From positions 3,968,001 to 4,032,000 of the forward strand of contig NZ_CP059856.1 of the NCBI RefSeq assembly GCF_009193325.2: DNA of 64,000 nucleotides, in the 5' to 3' direction. Position numbers and translations under genes: made by a program. The notes beneath the pieces are model-generated. The model was not told the origin of the DNA and did not search any database. It saw only the letters and a list, made by a program, of their open reading frames with translations. Below, piece by piece: positions 38,233-47,865 of this stretch. Every line of letters begins with the position of its first letter. Position 1 is the first letter of the stretch. The DNA comes from Bacteroides zhangwenhongii. GTDB taxonomy: Bacteria > Bacteroidota > Bacteroidia > Bacteroidales > Bacteroidaceae.

Positions 38233-41200
38233 ATGAAAAAGAATCGGGCACAGAAGTTCATTGTTTTGTTCTTGCTTTCTCTTTTTGCATATTCGCTGCA
38301 TACGCAGGCGCAGGAAGAAAAAGGGAAGCAGATCACGATGGAGTTTAGAAACGAAGGGCTGCCTTCTGTTTTTAAACGTTTGGAGAAAATATCGGGATAT
38401 AAAGTACTTTTTATCTACGATGAAATCAGTTCTTACACAGTCACAGGCAAAGTGGAAAAAGCTACAATCGACGGAGCATTGAAGGTGATTATAGGAAAGC
38501 ACCCGTTGAAATATCACATCGACGGCCAGTTTATCAATATTACGAAAAAGACCGCTAAAGTGATACGGGAAGTAAAAGGAAAAGTGCTTTCCGAAGAAGA
38601 TGGCTTTCCGGTGATTGGAGCGACCGTTATGGTGGAGGATGCGAATATCAGTACCATTACGGATAATAACGGAAATTTTAAACTCTCCGATGTTCCACAA
38701 GATAATCAGGTCAGAGTATCGTATGTGGGTATGCAGACTCAGTTATTGAATCCCACTTCTTATATGTCGGTAGTGATGAAAACAGACACGAAAGCATTGA
38801 ACGAAGTAGTGGTGACCGGTATGTTCAGCCGCAAGAAAGAAGGTTTTACCGGTTCGTCTGTCACTATCAAAGGAGAGGATTTGAAGAAATACAGTACAAA
38901 TAATGTGGCTAAAGCATTGGCCGCCGTTGCTCCCGGACTGCGTATCGTTGATAATATAAACATGGGTTCCAATCCGAACAATTTGCCTGATATGCGTATG
39001 CGCGGCGGTGCCAATATGGATTTGGAATCAAGAGGTGCGGTTGATTTTAATTCGGCCAATAATGATGTTATTGCCGTTCAAGGTGAGTATGAAACTTACG
39101 CAAATCAACCGTTGCTGATCATGGATGGTTTTGAAATTGGTATACAGACACTAGCCGATTTGGATCCCGACCGCGTTTCTTCTATTGTTCTGTTGAAGGA
39201 TGCTGCCGCTACAGCAATATATGGTTCGCGTGCTGCGAATGGAGTAATCGTAATTGAAAGTAAAACTCCCAAACCCGGACGTATCTGGGTTACATACGGA
39301 GGTGAACTTCGTATTGAAACTCCGGATTTGACAGGATATAATTTGATGGATGCAAGAGAGAAACTGGATGCGGAATTGAAAGGAGGGGTTTATACGTATG
39401 GCGGGGAAACACTGGAAAAATGGAGACTTTATCAGTATAAATTGCGTGAAGTATTGGCGGGAGTAAATACATATTGGTTGGATAAGCCTTTACAGACTTC
39501 TATTCAACAACGCCACACTGTCACTTTGGAAGGAGGTGATGAGGCATTACGCTATCGGATGTATGTCGGATATAATAATTCTCCGGGTGTAATGAAAGAC
39601 AGTAAGCGTGATGTATTGACAGGTTCATTGGATTTTCAGTATCGTTTGAAGAAAGTATTGTTGAAGAATAGTATAACTCTTGATAATTCGGTTGCTAATG
39701 AGTCTCCGTGGGGAAGTTTCAGTGAATATACCCGTTTGAACCCTTATTTACGTCCTTATGGAGAAGATGGAGAAATTCAGAAACGTTTGGATAACTTTGA
39801 AGGAATAGGAGGTGATTCGAATTACTTGAATCCGATGTATAACACTACATTCAACAGTAAGGATCAAAGTAAGAATTTTGCTGTACGCGAGCTTTTTAAA
39901 GTAGAATACAATCCTACTGAAGAACTTCGTTTGGAAGGTGCGTTTTCGTTATCGAAAAGTGTAGGACATCGCGATATTTTCCGTCCTGCACAACATACTG
40001 CGTTTGATGATGTGACTGATCCTACTCTGAGAGGTGATTATCGCAGAAGCCAAAGTGAATCGGTTAGTTGGGGAGTAGATTTAACAGGAAGTTGGAATAA
40101 ACAACTGAGAGATCATTATCTGACAGCTAATGCCCGTATGAGTGTATTAGAGAATACTTCGGAAACTTTTGGTAACTATGTTACAGGTTTCCCGAATGAT
40201 AATATGGATAATTTATTATTTGGTAAAAAGTATAATGAAAAAGTAACCGGTTTGGAAAGCACCAGTCGGTCTATCGGTTGGGTAGCAGCCGGAGGATATT
40301 CATATAAATATAAGTATTCGTTTGATTTCAATATACGTTTGGACGGTTCTTCTCAATTTGGAAAAGATAATCGATGGGCTCCTTTCTGGTCGACTGGATT
40401 GCGCTGGGATTTAAAGAAAGAAAACTTCTTGAAAAACGTCTCTTTTATTTCCGACTTGATATTGAGAGGTACTTATGGTACTACCGGTTCACAAGGGTTT
40501 GACCCTTATCAGGCACATGGGTATTATACATATGCTAACCTGCTGCTGCCTTATTATTCATCAGATGCTACCGGTTCGGAGATTCTGGCAATGCACAATG
40601 AAAGTTTAAAATGGCAAACTACCAAAAGTACCAATTTAGCGTTGGAACTGGGACTATTTGACCAGCGTTTTACCGCTCGTATAGAATATTACCGTAAAAT
40701 AACCGATAATATGATTACTCAGGTTAGTCTTGCACCTTCCGTTGGTTTTCCCAAATATCCCGAGAACATCGGTAAGATAGAGAATAAAGGTTGGGAGATC
40801 AGTCTTTCTGCTATTCCTTATAAGAATACTGCCAAACAAGCTTATTGGACCATTATGGTGAACGGTTCGCATAATGCTGACAAATTATTAAAAATATCAG
40901 AAGCGATGAAACACATGAATGATCAGAATTCATTAAAGCTAAAAGATATGCCATTACCCCGCTATGAAGAAGGAGAATCTCTTTCCCGTATTTGGGTAGT
41001 GCGTTCGTTGGGTATTGATCCGGCTTCTGGAGATGAAATTTTGTTGAAACGCAATGGAGAAATGACAAGTGCTGTCAATTGGAATGCGAATGATGTAGTA
41101 CCAATTGGTAATACGGAACCTAAATGGCAAGGATATATTAATTCCTCTTTTACTTATATGGGATGGGGAGCCGATGTAAGTTTCAGATATCAGTTTGGTG

Positions 41201-41580
41201 GTCAGGTATACAATCAGACTTTACTTGATAAAGTGGAAAATGCGAATTTGAAATATAATGCTGACCGCAGGGTATCTCAACTCCGTTGGATGAACCCGGG
41301 TGATAAGGCACAGTTCCGTGCTATTAATTCTACGGGATGGGAAACGAAGGCTACTTCCCGTTTTATTATGGATGAAAATGTATTTCAGGGAAGTTCTTTA
41401 TCGGTCTATTATCGTATGGACCGTACGAATACCAAGTTTATCGGCCATTGGGGATTGAGTTCGGCTAAAGTATCCTTCAATATGGAAGATTTCTTCTACT
41501 TGTCTACTGTAAAACGTGAAAGAGGTTTATATTATCCTTATTCACGTCAGTTCACATTTTCTTTGAATGTAGGTTTCTAA
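38233..41580 (+). CDS. SusC-family TonB-dependent transporter with N-terminal STN signalling domain
   Basis: A 1115-residue outer-membrane transporter. Order: signal peptide ending HTQAQEE; STN domain (about 34-95: ITMEFRNEGLPSVFKRLEKI through LKYHIDGQFINITKK); carboxypeptidase-like domain (VKGKVLSEEDGFPVIGATVM); plug (LNEVVVTGMFSRKKEG, LKDAAATAIYGSRAANGVIV); barrel ending QFTFSLNVGF. The STN domain, absent from the SusC at 14364-17474, couples transport to the FecR/ECF relay encoded just upstream. The downstream genes suggest peptides or a protein-bound ligand as substrate rather than glycan. Confidence 0.95.
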   Translation: MKKNRAQKFIVLFLLSLFAYSLHTQAQEEKGKQITMEFRNEGLPSVFKRLEKISGYKVLFIYDEISSYTVTGKVEKATIDGALKVIIGKHPLKYHIDGQFINITKKTAKVIREVKGKVLSEEDGFPVIGATVMVEDANISTITDNNGNFKLSDVPQDNQVRVSYVGMQTQLLNPTSYMSVVMKTDTKALNEVVVTGMFSRKKEGFTGSSVTIKGEDLKKYSTNNVAKALAAVAPGLRIVDNINMGSNPNNLPDMRMRGGANMDLESRGAVDFNSANNDVIAVQGEYETYANQPLLIMDGFEIGIQTLADLDPDRVSSIVLLKDAAATAIYGSRAANGVIVIESKTPKPGRIWVTYGGELRIETPDLTGYNLMDAREKLDAELKGGVYTYGGETLEKWRLYQYKLREVLAGVNTYWLDKPLQTSIQQRHTVTLEGGDEALRYRMYVGYNNSPGVMKDSKRDVLTGSLDFQYRLKKVLLKNSITLDNSVANESPWGSFSEYTRLNPYLRPYGEDGEIQKRLDNFEGIGGDSNYLNPMYNTTFNSKDQSKNFAVRELFKVEYNPTEELRLEGAFSLSKSVGHRDIFRPAQHTAFDDVTDPTLRGDYRRSQSESVSWGVDLTGSWNKQLRDHYLTANARMSVLENTSETFGNYVTGFPNDNMDNLLFGKKYNEKVTGLESTSRSIGWVAAGGYSYKYKYSFDFNIRLDGSSQFGKDNRWAPFWSTGLRWDLKKENFLKNVSFISDLILRGTYGTTGSQGFDPYQAHGYYTYANLLLPYYSSDATGSEILAMHNESLKWQTTKSTNLALELGLFDQRFTARIEYYRKITDNMITQVSLAPSVGFPKYPENIGKIENKGWEISLSAIPYKNTAKQAYWTIMVNGSHNADKLLKISEAMKHMNDQNSLKLKDMPLPRYEEGESLSRIWVVRSLGIDPASGDEILLKRNGEMTSAVNWNANDVVPIGNTEPKWQGYINSSFTYMGWGADVSFRYQFGGQVYNQTLLDKVENANLKYNADRRVSQLRWMNPGDKAQFRAINSTGWETKATSRFIMDENVFQGSSLSVYYRMDRTNTKFIGHWGLSSAKVSFNMEDFFYLSTVKRERGLYYPYSRQFTFSLNVGF

Positions 41581-41596
41581 TTAAAAACATATTTGT

Positions 41597-43123
41597 ATGA
41601 AACATATTATATATATACTATTAACGACAATGGTGCTGGGGATTGTGTCCTGCAGTGATTGGTTGGATGTCTCTCCGAAAACTTCTATTCCTGCCGATAA
41701 GCAATTTGAATCGGAATCCGGGTTCAAGGATGCTCTTACGGGTATTTACTTAAAATTAGGAACAAGAGAGTTATATGCCGGAGATTTGACTTATGGATAT
41801 TTGGATGAATTGGCAGGTTTATATACAAATTATCCCGGTTATAATACGAATACCGTTTTTAATCAAAGTATTGTGTTTGATTATGAAAATCAGTTCTTAA
41901 GTAAAAAGAACGGGATTTATGCAGATATGTATACTATCATCGCCAATATTAATAATTTTCTGGAATATGTAGATAAGAATAAAGACGTATTGGTAACGGA
42001 ACGATTTTATGAAACTATGAAAGGAGAAGCTCTCGGACTCCGGGCTTTTCTTCATTTTGACTTATTACGTTTGTTTGGTCCGGTTTATAAAAAGAATCCT
42101 GCGTCTGAGGCTATTCCTTATCGTACAGCTTTCAATAAAGATGCTACTCCTATTCTATCAGCAGATGAAGTGGTAAACGCTATTTTGAAAGACTTGAATG
42201 AGGCTGAAAAACTTCTGAAAGAGAATGACCCGTGTGACTTTTTTACAGATCATGAAAATGAAGCATACAAAGATAAGAATCATTTTCTTGTGAATCGTGA
42301 GTTCAGGATGAATCTGTATGCTGTGAAAGCAATGTTAGCTCGTGTATATTGTTATAAAGGGGATGTGGAAAGCCGGAAATTGGCTGTGGAATATGCCAGA
42401 GAGGTAATTGGAGCTTCTAAATATTTTACTTTATATAAATCACAAACGGCTGCTAATTATAATTCCATACGATATGCAGAGCAGATTTTCGGAATAACAG
42501 TAAATGAATTTTCTAATTTACTTTCGGATAATGGTATGGATATGGAAAGTGTCAATACGGAATATCACTTCATGACTTCAAAAGAAAATTATGAATTATT
42601 TTATGAAACTGAAGGAGCCGGTAATACGGATTGGAGACGTTTGGCTGTGATGTTCACTGTCGTAAATTCTTCAGACGGAAGCGGAGTCGTTTTTAGTAGA
42701 AAGTATAATCAAAAGCCGCTGACAGTGTCTTATAACTATTCTGGAGCTAATGCGGTACCTTTGATTCGTCTGCCGGAAATGTATTATATCGTAGCGGAAT
42801 GTGCCACTATTCCTTCGGAGAGCGCCGAAGCATTGAATACAGTCCGTTTTGCGCGGGGCATTTCTTATAATGACGAGATTCTAACCGATGGCTATGATAA
42901 TGTTGATGCTGCTTCGGAAGAGAATAAGCAACAGACTAAGCGCGTCAATGAAATTATGAAAGAATATAGAAAAGAGTATTTTGCCGAGGGGCAACTTTTC
43001 TATTTCTTGAAAGCGCATGATTATAGTACTTATTATGGTTGTGGAGTAGAAGCTATGACCGATGCACATTATCAGGTGACTCTGCCGGATAATGAGTATA
43101 TTTTTGGAAATAACTCTAAATGA
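41597..43123 (+). CDS. SusD-family lipoprotein of the protease locus
   Basis: A 508-residue RagB/SusD outer-membrane lipoprotein (lipobox LGIVSC, Cys19) starting 16 nt after the SusC stop. Hallmarks are CSDWLDVSPKTSIPADKQFE, GEALGLRAFLHFDLLRLFGP and a C-terminal region with VNEIMKEYRKEYFAEGQLFY. It should cap the partner SusC barrel and bind the imported ligand. Like other proteins of these metalloprotease-associated loci, it diverges from classical glycan SusDs. Confidence 0.93.
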   Translation: MKHIIYILLTTMVLGIVSCSDWLDVSPKTSIPADKQFESESGFKDALTGIYLKLGTRELYAGDLTYGYLDELAGLYTNYPGYNTNTVFNQSIVFDYENQFLSKKNGIYADMYTIIANINNFLEYVDKNKDVLVTERFYETMKGEALGLRAFLHFDLLRLFGPVYKKNPASEAIPYRTAFNKDATPILSADEVVNAILKDLNEAEKLLKENDPCDFFTDHENEAYKDKNHFLVNREFRMNLYAVKAMLARVYCYKGDVESRKLAVEYAREVIGASKYFTLYKSQTAANYNSIRYAEQIFGITVNEFSNLLSDNGMDMESVNTEYHFMTSKENYELFYETEGAGNTDWRRLAVMFTVVNSSDGSGVVFSRKYNQKPLTVSYNYSGANAVPLIRLPEMYYIVAECATIPSESAEALNTVRFARGISYNDEILTDGYDNVDAASEENKQQTKRVNEIMKEYRKEYFAEGQLFYFLKAHDYSTYYGCGVEAMTDAHYQVTLPDNEYIFGNNSK

Positions 43124-43132
43124 TAAAGCATT

Positions 43133-43813
43133 ATGAAAAGAATTATATATTTTGCTTTACTGATTCTTATCAGTGGTGTATATATGGGGTGCAGTGAAAA
43201 TGAAATAGAGCTGTACAATCAGACACCTCGTATTAATTTTTATGGAAATACACATTTACGTATTCTTATTGATACGGATTATGTGAAGAAAGAACCTTAT
43301 TCAGTAGATAGTTTTACCGTACAGATTCAAGGGGATCTTTTGAAAGAAAGCCGTGATTTTTGTGTAAAAGTAACTCCGAACAGTAATTATAAAAATTCTG
43401 TAGATGTGTTATTGAACGATAAGTATACATATACTTCTTTGGATACTATCCATCAGGTCTTTTATTTTAGATTTACTCGTCCGGAAATGAAGAAAGGTAA
43501 GAATTTATATGGTTGTAATCTCGAATTTGATTTAGATAATTCTGCACATAAGTTTGATAAAGGGTTGGTAGAAAAGAATCAGATAATTTTTTCTGTGAGA
43601 TGGGAAATTGAACCTGATGAGTGGGATTGGGAATGGGGAGACTATAGTGATGCCAAATATATGTTTATGATGGATATATTGGGACATACATCGGAAGATG
43701 TAGAAGATATTGATGCTGATAAGGCTAAAGTTGTAGATGCTTATGCAAATTATAAAGCAGAAGGTAACCCTCCTATTTTGGATGAAGATGGAAATGAAAT
43801 AAGTTTTGAATAA
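43133..43813 (+). CDS. DUF4843-family lipoprotein
   Basis: A 226-residue lipoprotein (lipobox VYMGC, Cys20). The region TPRINFYGNTHLRILIDTDY and the DSFTVQIQGDLLKESRDFCV stretch match DUF4843, a family nearly always found between SusD and PKD-like lipoproteins in Bacteroidetes loci with metalloproteases. Its function is not known; position suggests a surface accessory subunit of the SusCD complex. The acidic C-terminal tail (EDVEDIDADKAK) is variable. Confidence 0.85.
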   Translation: MKRIIYFALLILISGVYMGCSENEIELYNQTPRINFYGNTHLRILIDTDYVKKEPYSVDSFTVQIQGDLLKESRDFCVKVTPNSNYKNSVDVLLNDKYTYTSLDTIHQVFYFRFTRPEMKKGKNLYGCNLEFDLDNSAHKFDKGLVEKNQIIFSVRWEIEPDEWDWEWGDYSDAKYMFMMDILGHTSEDVEDIDADKAKVVDAYANYKAEGNPPILDEDGNEISFE

Positions 43814-43830
43814 GATTAAAAGAAACTATT

Positions 43831-45504
43831 ATGAAAAAGTATATCATCTATATAATAAGTTTTGTTGTAGTAGCTTTGTTGCAGATAAGCTGCTATGATG
43901 ATAAAGGGGATTATGATTATCATGAAGTGAATTCAATGGAAGTCAAAATACCTGAAACAAAGTTACGTATGCCGAAAGACGAAGCGGTGGAAGTATCTAT
44001 TGTACCGGAGATTTCTCAAACGTTAGAGCAGAATGAAGCCAATCTTGTATTTCAATGGAAAAAGACCAAGAAAGGAGTAAAGGCCGGTTCGGAAAGAATG
44101 ATCGATTATGAAGATTATTCTGTAGGAAAAGAATGTAAGATAACGGTTGAACCCTATGAATCAGAAAATATAGGTTTAATGGTAGTGGTTACAGATAGGA
44201 AGAACGGAACAACTTGGTATCAGACTGGGGAAGTTGCTATTATTCGACCTTTAAATCCTTGTTGGTTTATATTACAAGAAAAGGAAGAAAGTGGTATATT
44301 AGGAGCTATCGAAGGTACTCCAGAGGGGTATTATGTTTATTCTGATGTATTTAAGTCGGAATTGAATCAGGCTTTTCCACTTAGTGGAAAACCTTTGGCT
44401 GTTAGTGCAAGAAAAAATTATGGAAATTCGAAGTTGAAAGATATGTTATCTTTTTTGGGCTTTAAGGTAATTCCGGCATTGATGTTAGTCACAGATTGTG
44501 ATTTGTCATTATTTACTCCGAGTACGTTGAAACCAATATACCGATCTGATAAAATACTTTTTGAACCGGTCAATGAGGGAGAATCTTTAAAGATTGAATT
44601 TTATAAAATGAGTACTCATGGCGAATTATTTGTGAATAATGGAAAGGCATATTGTGCTTTTATGGATGCTTTCTGCGTTCCATACTCAGTGAAAAGCGGT
44701 AACGAGTATCCTGCTATTTCCGCTTTTGGTTCTTATAAAGGTGGGTTGTTGTTTTTCGATAAAGTAAACCATTGTTTTCTTAATGCTTCTCTTCCTGGTA
44801 CTTTTGATTATATGGGGAATCAGGCTACACAAAATATACGTAAGTTTGGAACTCCTTGGAGCGACCAAAAGCCGGTGAGCATTTATTCAATGGAAGATGA
44901 TGCTAATGTTTTTGATCCGGATGCCATAGACCCGTCGTTACAAGTGAAAGATATAATTACCGGAGGAAGCTATGGCAATTATGCCTATGCTATCACTGCT
45001 CCTTTCAACGGAAAAGAACTCACGGTCTTTAAGTTTAGTGCGGATTGGGAAAATGAGGATCCTACTTGCGCTGCTAAATATACAATAGCTGTCCCTTCGG
45101 AGGTGGATGTAGAAACAGCTAAATTTGCTGCTTCTTATGCCTATACGGCAAATATCATATTTATGGCTTCCGGTAATAAATTGTATCGTATCAACCTTGA
45201 CCGTGGGCAAGTGACAGAACTTTATGCTTATGAAGTCGATTCATCGGCACAAATTGCTAGTCTTAAATTTAAGGATCCCGAAAGTGTGAGAGAAGAAAAT
45301 GATGGGGAAGCGGAGGGAGAATATAAGGAAAAATTAGGAATGTGTCTTGGGCTTGGTATCAATACAGGTGAGAAGGGGGTAGTTGTGGAAATACAGTTGA
45401 CAATGGCAGGTGATATTTCTCGTGAAGAGAGAAGTATTTGTGTTTACGAAGATCCTAATCAGCCTATTGGTAAGATAGTGGATATCACTTACAATTATGA
45501 ATAA
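43831..45504 (+). CDS. PKD-like family surface lipoprotein
   Basis: A 557-residue lipoprotein (lipobox LLQISC, Cys21). The N-terminal third resembles the PKD-like (PKD_2) Ig-type domain (MPKDEAVEVSIVPEI, LVFQWKKTKKG, LMVVVTDRKNGTTW). The rest is a beta-rich region with repeated hydrophobic strands, such as LNPCWFILQEKEESGILGAI and TGGSYGNYAYAITAP, possibly a propeller. It starts 17 nt after the DUF4843 gene and is followed 18 nt later by the metalloprotease. It is likely a surface substrate-binding partner; the ligand is unknown. Confidence 0.8.
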   Translation: MKKYIIYIISFVVVALLQISCYDDKGDYDYHEVNSMEVKIPETKLRMPKDEAVEVSIVPEISQTLEQNEANLVFQWKKTKKGVKAGSERMIDYEDYSVGKECKITVEPYESENIGLMVVVTDRKNGTTWYQTGEVAIIRPLNPCWFILQEKEESGILGAIEGTPEGYYVYSDVFKSELNQAFPLSGKPLAVSARKNYGNSKLKDMLSFLGFKVIPALMLVTDCDLSLFTPSTLKPIYRSDKILFEPVNEGESLKIEFYKMSTHGELFVNNGKAYCAFMDAFCVPYSVKSGNEYPAISAFGSYKGGLLFFDKVNHCFLNASLPGTFDYMGNQATQNIRKFGTPWSDQKPVSIYSMEDDANVFDPDAIDPSLQVKDIITGGSYGNYAYAITAPFNGKELTVFKFSADWENEDPTCAAKYTIAVPSEVDVETAKFAASYAYTANIIFMASGNKLYRINLDRGQVTELYAYEVDSSAQIASLKFKDPESVREENDGEAEGEYKEKLGMCLGLGINTGEKGVVVEIQLTMAGDISREERSICVYEDPNQPIGKIVDITYNYE

Positions 45505-45522
45505 TGATATGTATTACTTCTT

Positions 45523-47865
45523 ATGCTGAAAAGAATAATCAATATAGCAATGTCCGTCTTTGTTTGTACCTGTATGTACGGGCAGCAGCCGGACATTGCT
45601 GCTTTTCTTGAAAGAGAGTCATCTGCAAAAGATGACTTATCAACGGGAGAGAAATCTTCTGTGGAAGTCATTCCCGGTATGTTCACCACTTATCGCAATG
45701 GCGATCGCCTTTATTGGGAAGTACCCGATTCATTGCTGGGACGTGAGTTTGCTGTTACTACCACTATCTTGGCGGCTCCTGCCCGTCCCTATCGGGATAT
45801 GGAGAAGAAGTTCGGTTATGCAGGCGATATGATAGGTCCTGTTTTCTTCAGTCTCCGCAAGCAGGGAAATGAATTGTGGATGGTAGACCCATTGAATGAA
45901 AGAATAGTAGAAGGTACTGCGGGAACATACGCTCGTATCGCTGCCCAGCGAGGAAATGACAGGCTCTATAAAGCGTTGCCTATTCGGGCAAAAAGTGAAA
46001 GAAGTTCATTGGTGGAAGTAGGTTCAATATTGAAAGACTTTCCTTTGTTTACGCTTGATATCGTATCTTTCGATTTGTCGATCGGTTCGCGTCAGAGGGA
46101 TAAAGACCACATAAAAGAAATCACCGGTTATCGAGATCGTCTGTTGTTCCATATATCCCGTAAGTACGGAAGCTCATCGTTAAGACTGCCGGGACAGCCG
46201 GAAACTCCTTCTTATATAGGTGATTGGGATGCGGGATTGTGTATCCGTTTACTGTCCGAGCAACCTTTGGAGGCAGTCACGGCTGATGGCGGTTCTTATT
46301 TTGCTATTGGAAAAGAGGTCTTCGAGGGAGATAACCCTTCCCGTCGGAAAGCATTTATTAAACGGTGGCGGCTGGAAGTACGTCCCGAAGACAGAGAGAG
46401 GTATATGAAAGGGGAATTGGTGGAGCCTGTACAACCCATCATTTTCTATATAGACCGCAATACGCCTGAAAAGTATATTAACTGTATCGTTGAAGCCGTA
46501 CGCGACTGGCAACCGGCTTTTGAACAGGCGGGTTTTAAGAATGCGATAGATGCGTGTCTGGCACCTACGGCAGAAGAAAATCCGGAGTTTAGTATCTATG
46601 ACAGCAGCTATCCGTTCATTTCATGGAAGATATCCGGTCTGAACAATGCGTACGGCCCTACTCCTTGCGAATCCCGTTCGGGTGAGATTATCGCCTGCCA
46701 CATCGGCATTTTCAGTAGTGTCTTGAATTTGGTACAGAAATGGTACTTTGCCCAATGCGGTGCCAATGATCCTCAAGCATGGGACATCGTATTGCCGGAT
46801 TCTTTGCAATATGAACTTATCAAGCTGGTGCTGACTCATGAAGTAGGTCACACATTGGGACTGGAACACAACTTTCTGGGTAGTTCTCATTATTCCATAG
46901 AACAATTGCGGGATAATGAATTTCTGAACCGCAATGGGATAGGAACTTCCATCATGGATTATGTGCGTTGCAACTATGCGTTGCGGCCCGGCGATAAAGT
47001 CGACCTGAAGAACAGGCGTGTCCGTATTGGTAAATATGACAGATGGGCTATCGAATGGGGCTATCGGATATTTCAGGGAAAGGACGCTAGGGAAAGGGAA
47101 AAGAACAGAAGGTCATGGAATGAGAAACAGCAACAGAATCCTTTGCTACATTTTTCGGCAGGAGTAGATGTGGAGTCGCAGATGGAGGATTTAGGCAATG
47201 ATCATGTCGCCATTAATGCGCAGGGAATAGAGAATCTGAAGTATATCTGTGCGCAGCCGGAGGCTTGGAGAGTGGCGGATAAAGTCTCTTTACACGTGCT
47301 GCAAGGACGTTATCAGTCTATCGTCCAGCATTATACAGATTGGGTTCGGCATGTCTTGTCGCATTTTGGCGGAAAGCGCCTTGCCGGTTTGGAGAATGAT
47401 AATATCTACCTGCCGGAGAAAGCGGATTATAACCGGAAGGCTTTGAAGTTCGTGCAAACCTACTTCTTACAACCGCCAGTGTGGCTGTTTAACGAATCGC
47501 TCACTACTCCTTTGGAATTGAATGCCGCTAAAGAATTGGAACACTTTTATGAGGGACTGATGCCGGATTTGATACGTTCCCTTCGGAAAGTGGAGGAATC
47601 GGAGAATGCGTGTGAGGGTATGCTTTCGGTAGATGAATTTTTGCAGGGTGTACATGAGGGATTGTTTACGGAAAGGACGGACAGTACATCAGTGGATTCC
47701 GCTTTAGTGGATGCTGCAAAGCATAAGATACAGACACTGTATGTAAGTAGTTTGCTGAAACTGACGGAAAACCCGGAGAAGGTGCCTTCGTCCCGGTTAT
47801 TGATAGCCGCGAGGCAGGCATTGAAGAAAATTAATAATGAGAAAGGGATAGAAAGAGATTTATGA
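45523..47865 (+). CDS. Zinc-dependent metalloprotease (DUF5117/DUF4953 type), active site intact
   Basis: A 780-residue secreted gluzincin/metzincin-like protease with signal sequence MLKRIINIAMSVFVCTCMYG. N-terminal DUF5118/5117-like region: EVIPGMFTTYRNGDRLYWEV and YAGDMIGPVFFSLRKQGNEL. The catalytic domain carries HEVGHTLGLEHNF: H439, E440, H443 and H449 form a complete HExxHxxGxxH zinc site, followed by SIMDYVR with the Met-turn-like Met. It probably degrades protein at the cell surface or in the periplasm for the SusCD pair upstream. Its stop overlaps the next gene by 4 nt (ATGA). Confidence 0.9.
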   Translation: MLKRIINIAMSVFVCTCMYGQQPDIAAFLERESSAKDDLSTGEKSSVEVIPGMFTTYRNGDRLYWEVPDSLLGREFAVTTTILAAPARPYRDMEKKFGYAGDMIGPVFFSLRKQGNELWMVDPLNERIVEGTAGTYARIAAQRGNDRLYKALPIRAKSERSSLVEVGSILKDFPLFTLDIVSFDLSIGSRQRDKDHIKEITGYRDRLLFHISRKYGSSSLRLPGQPETPSYIGDWDAGLCIRLLSEQPLEAVTADGGSYFAIGKEVFEGDNPSRRKAFIKRWRLEVRPEDRERYMKGELVEPVQPIIFYIDRNTPEKYINCIVEAVRDWQPAFEQAGFKNAIDACLAPTAEENPEFSIYDSSYPFISWKISGLNNAYGPTPCESRSGEIIACHIGIFSSVLNLVQKWYFAQCGANDPQAWDIVLPDSLQYELIKLVLTHEVGHTLGLEHNFLGSSHYSIEQLRDNEFLNRNGIGTSIMDYVRCNYALRPGDKVDLKNRRVRIGKYDRWAIEWGYRIFQGKDAREREKNRRSWNEKQQQNPLLHFSAGVDVESQMEDLGNDHVAINAQGIENLKYICAQPEAWRVADKVSLHVLQGRYQSIVQHYTDWVRHVLSHFGGKRLAGLENDNIYLPEKADYNRKALKFVQTYFLQPPVWLFNESLTTPLELNAAKELEHFYEGLMPDLIRSLRKVEESENACEGMLSVDEFLQGVHEGLFTERTDSTSVDSALVDAAKHKIQTLYVSSLLKLTENPEKVPSSRLLIAARQALKKINNEKGIERDL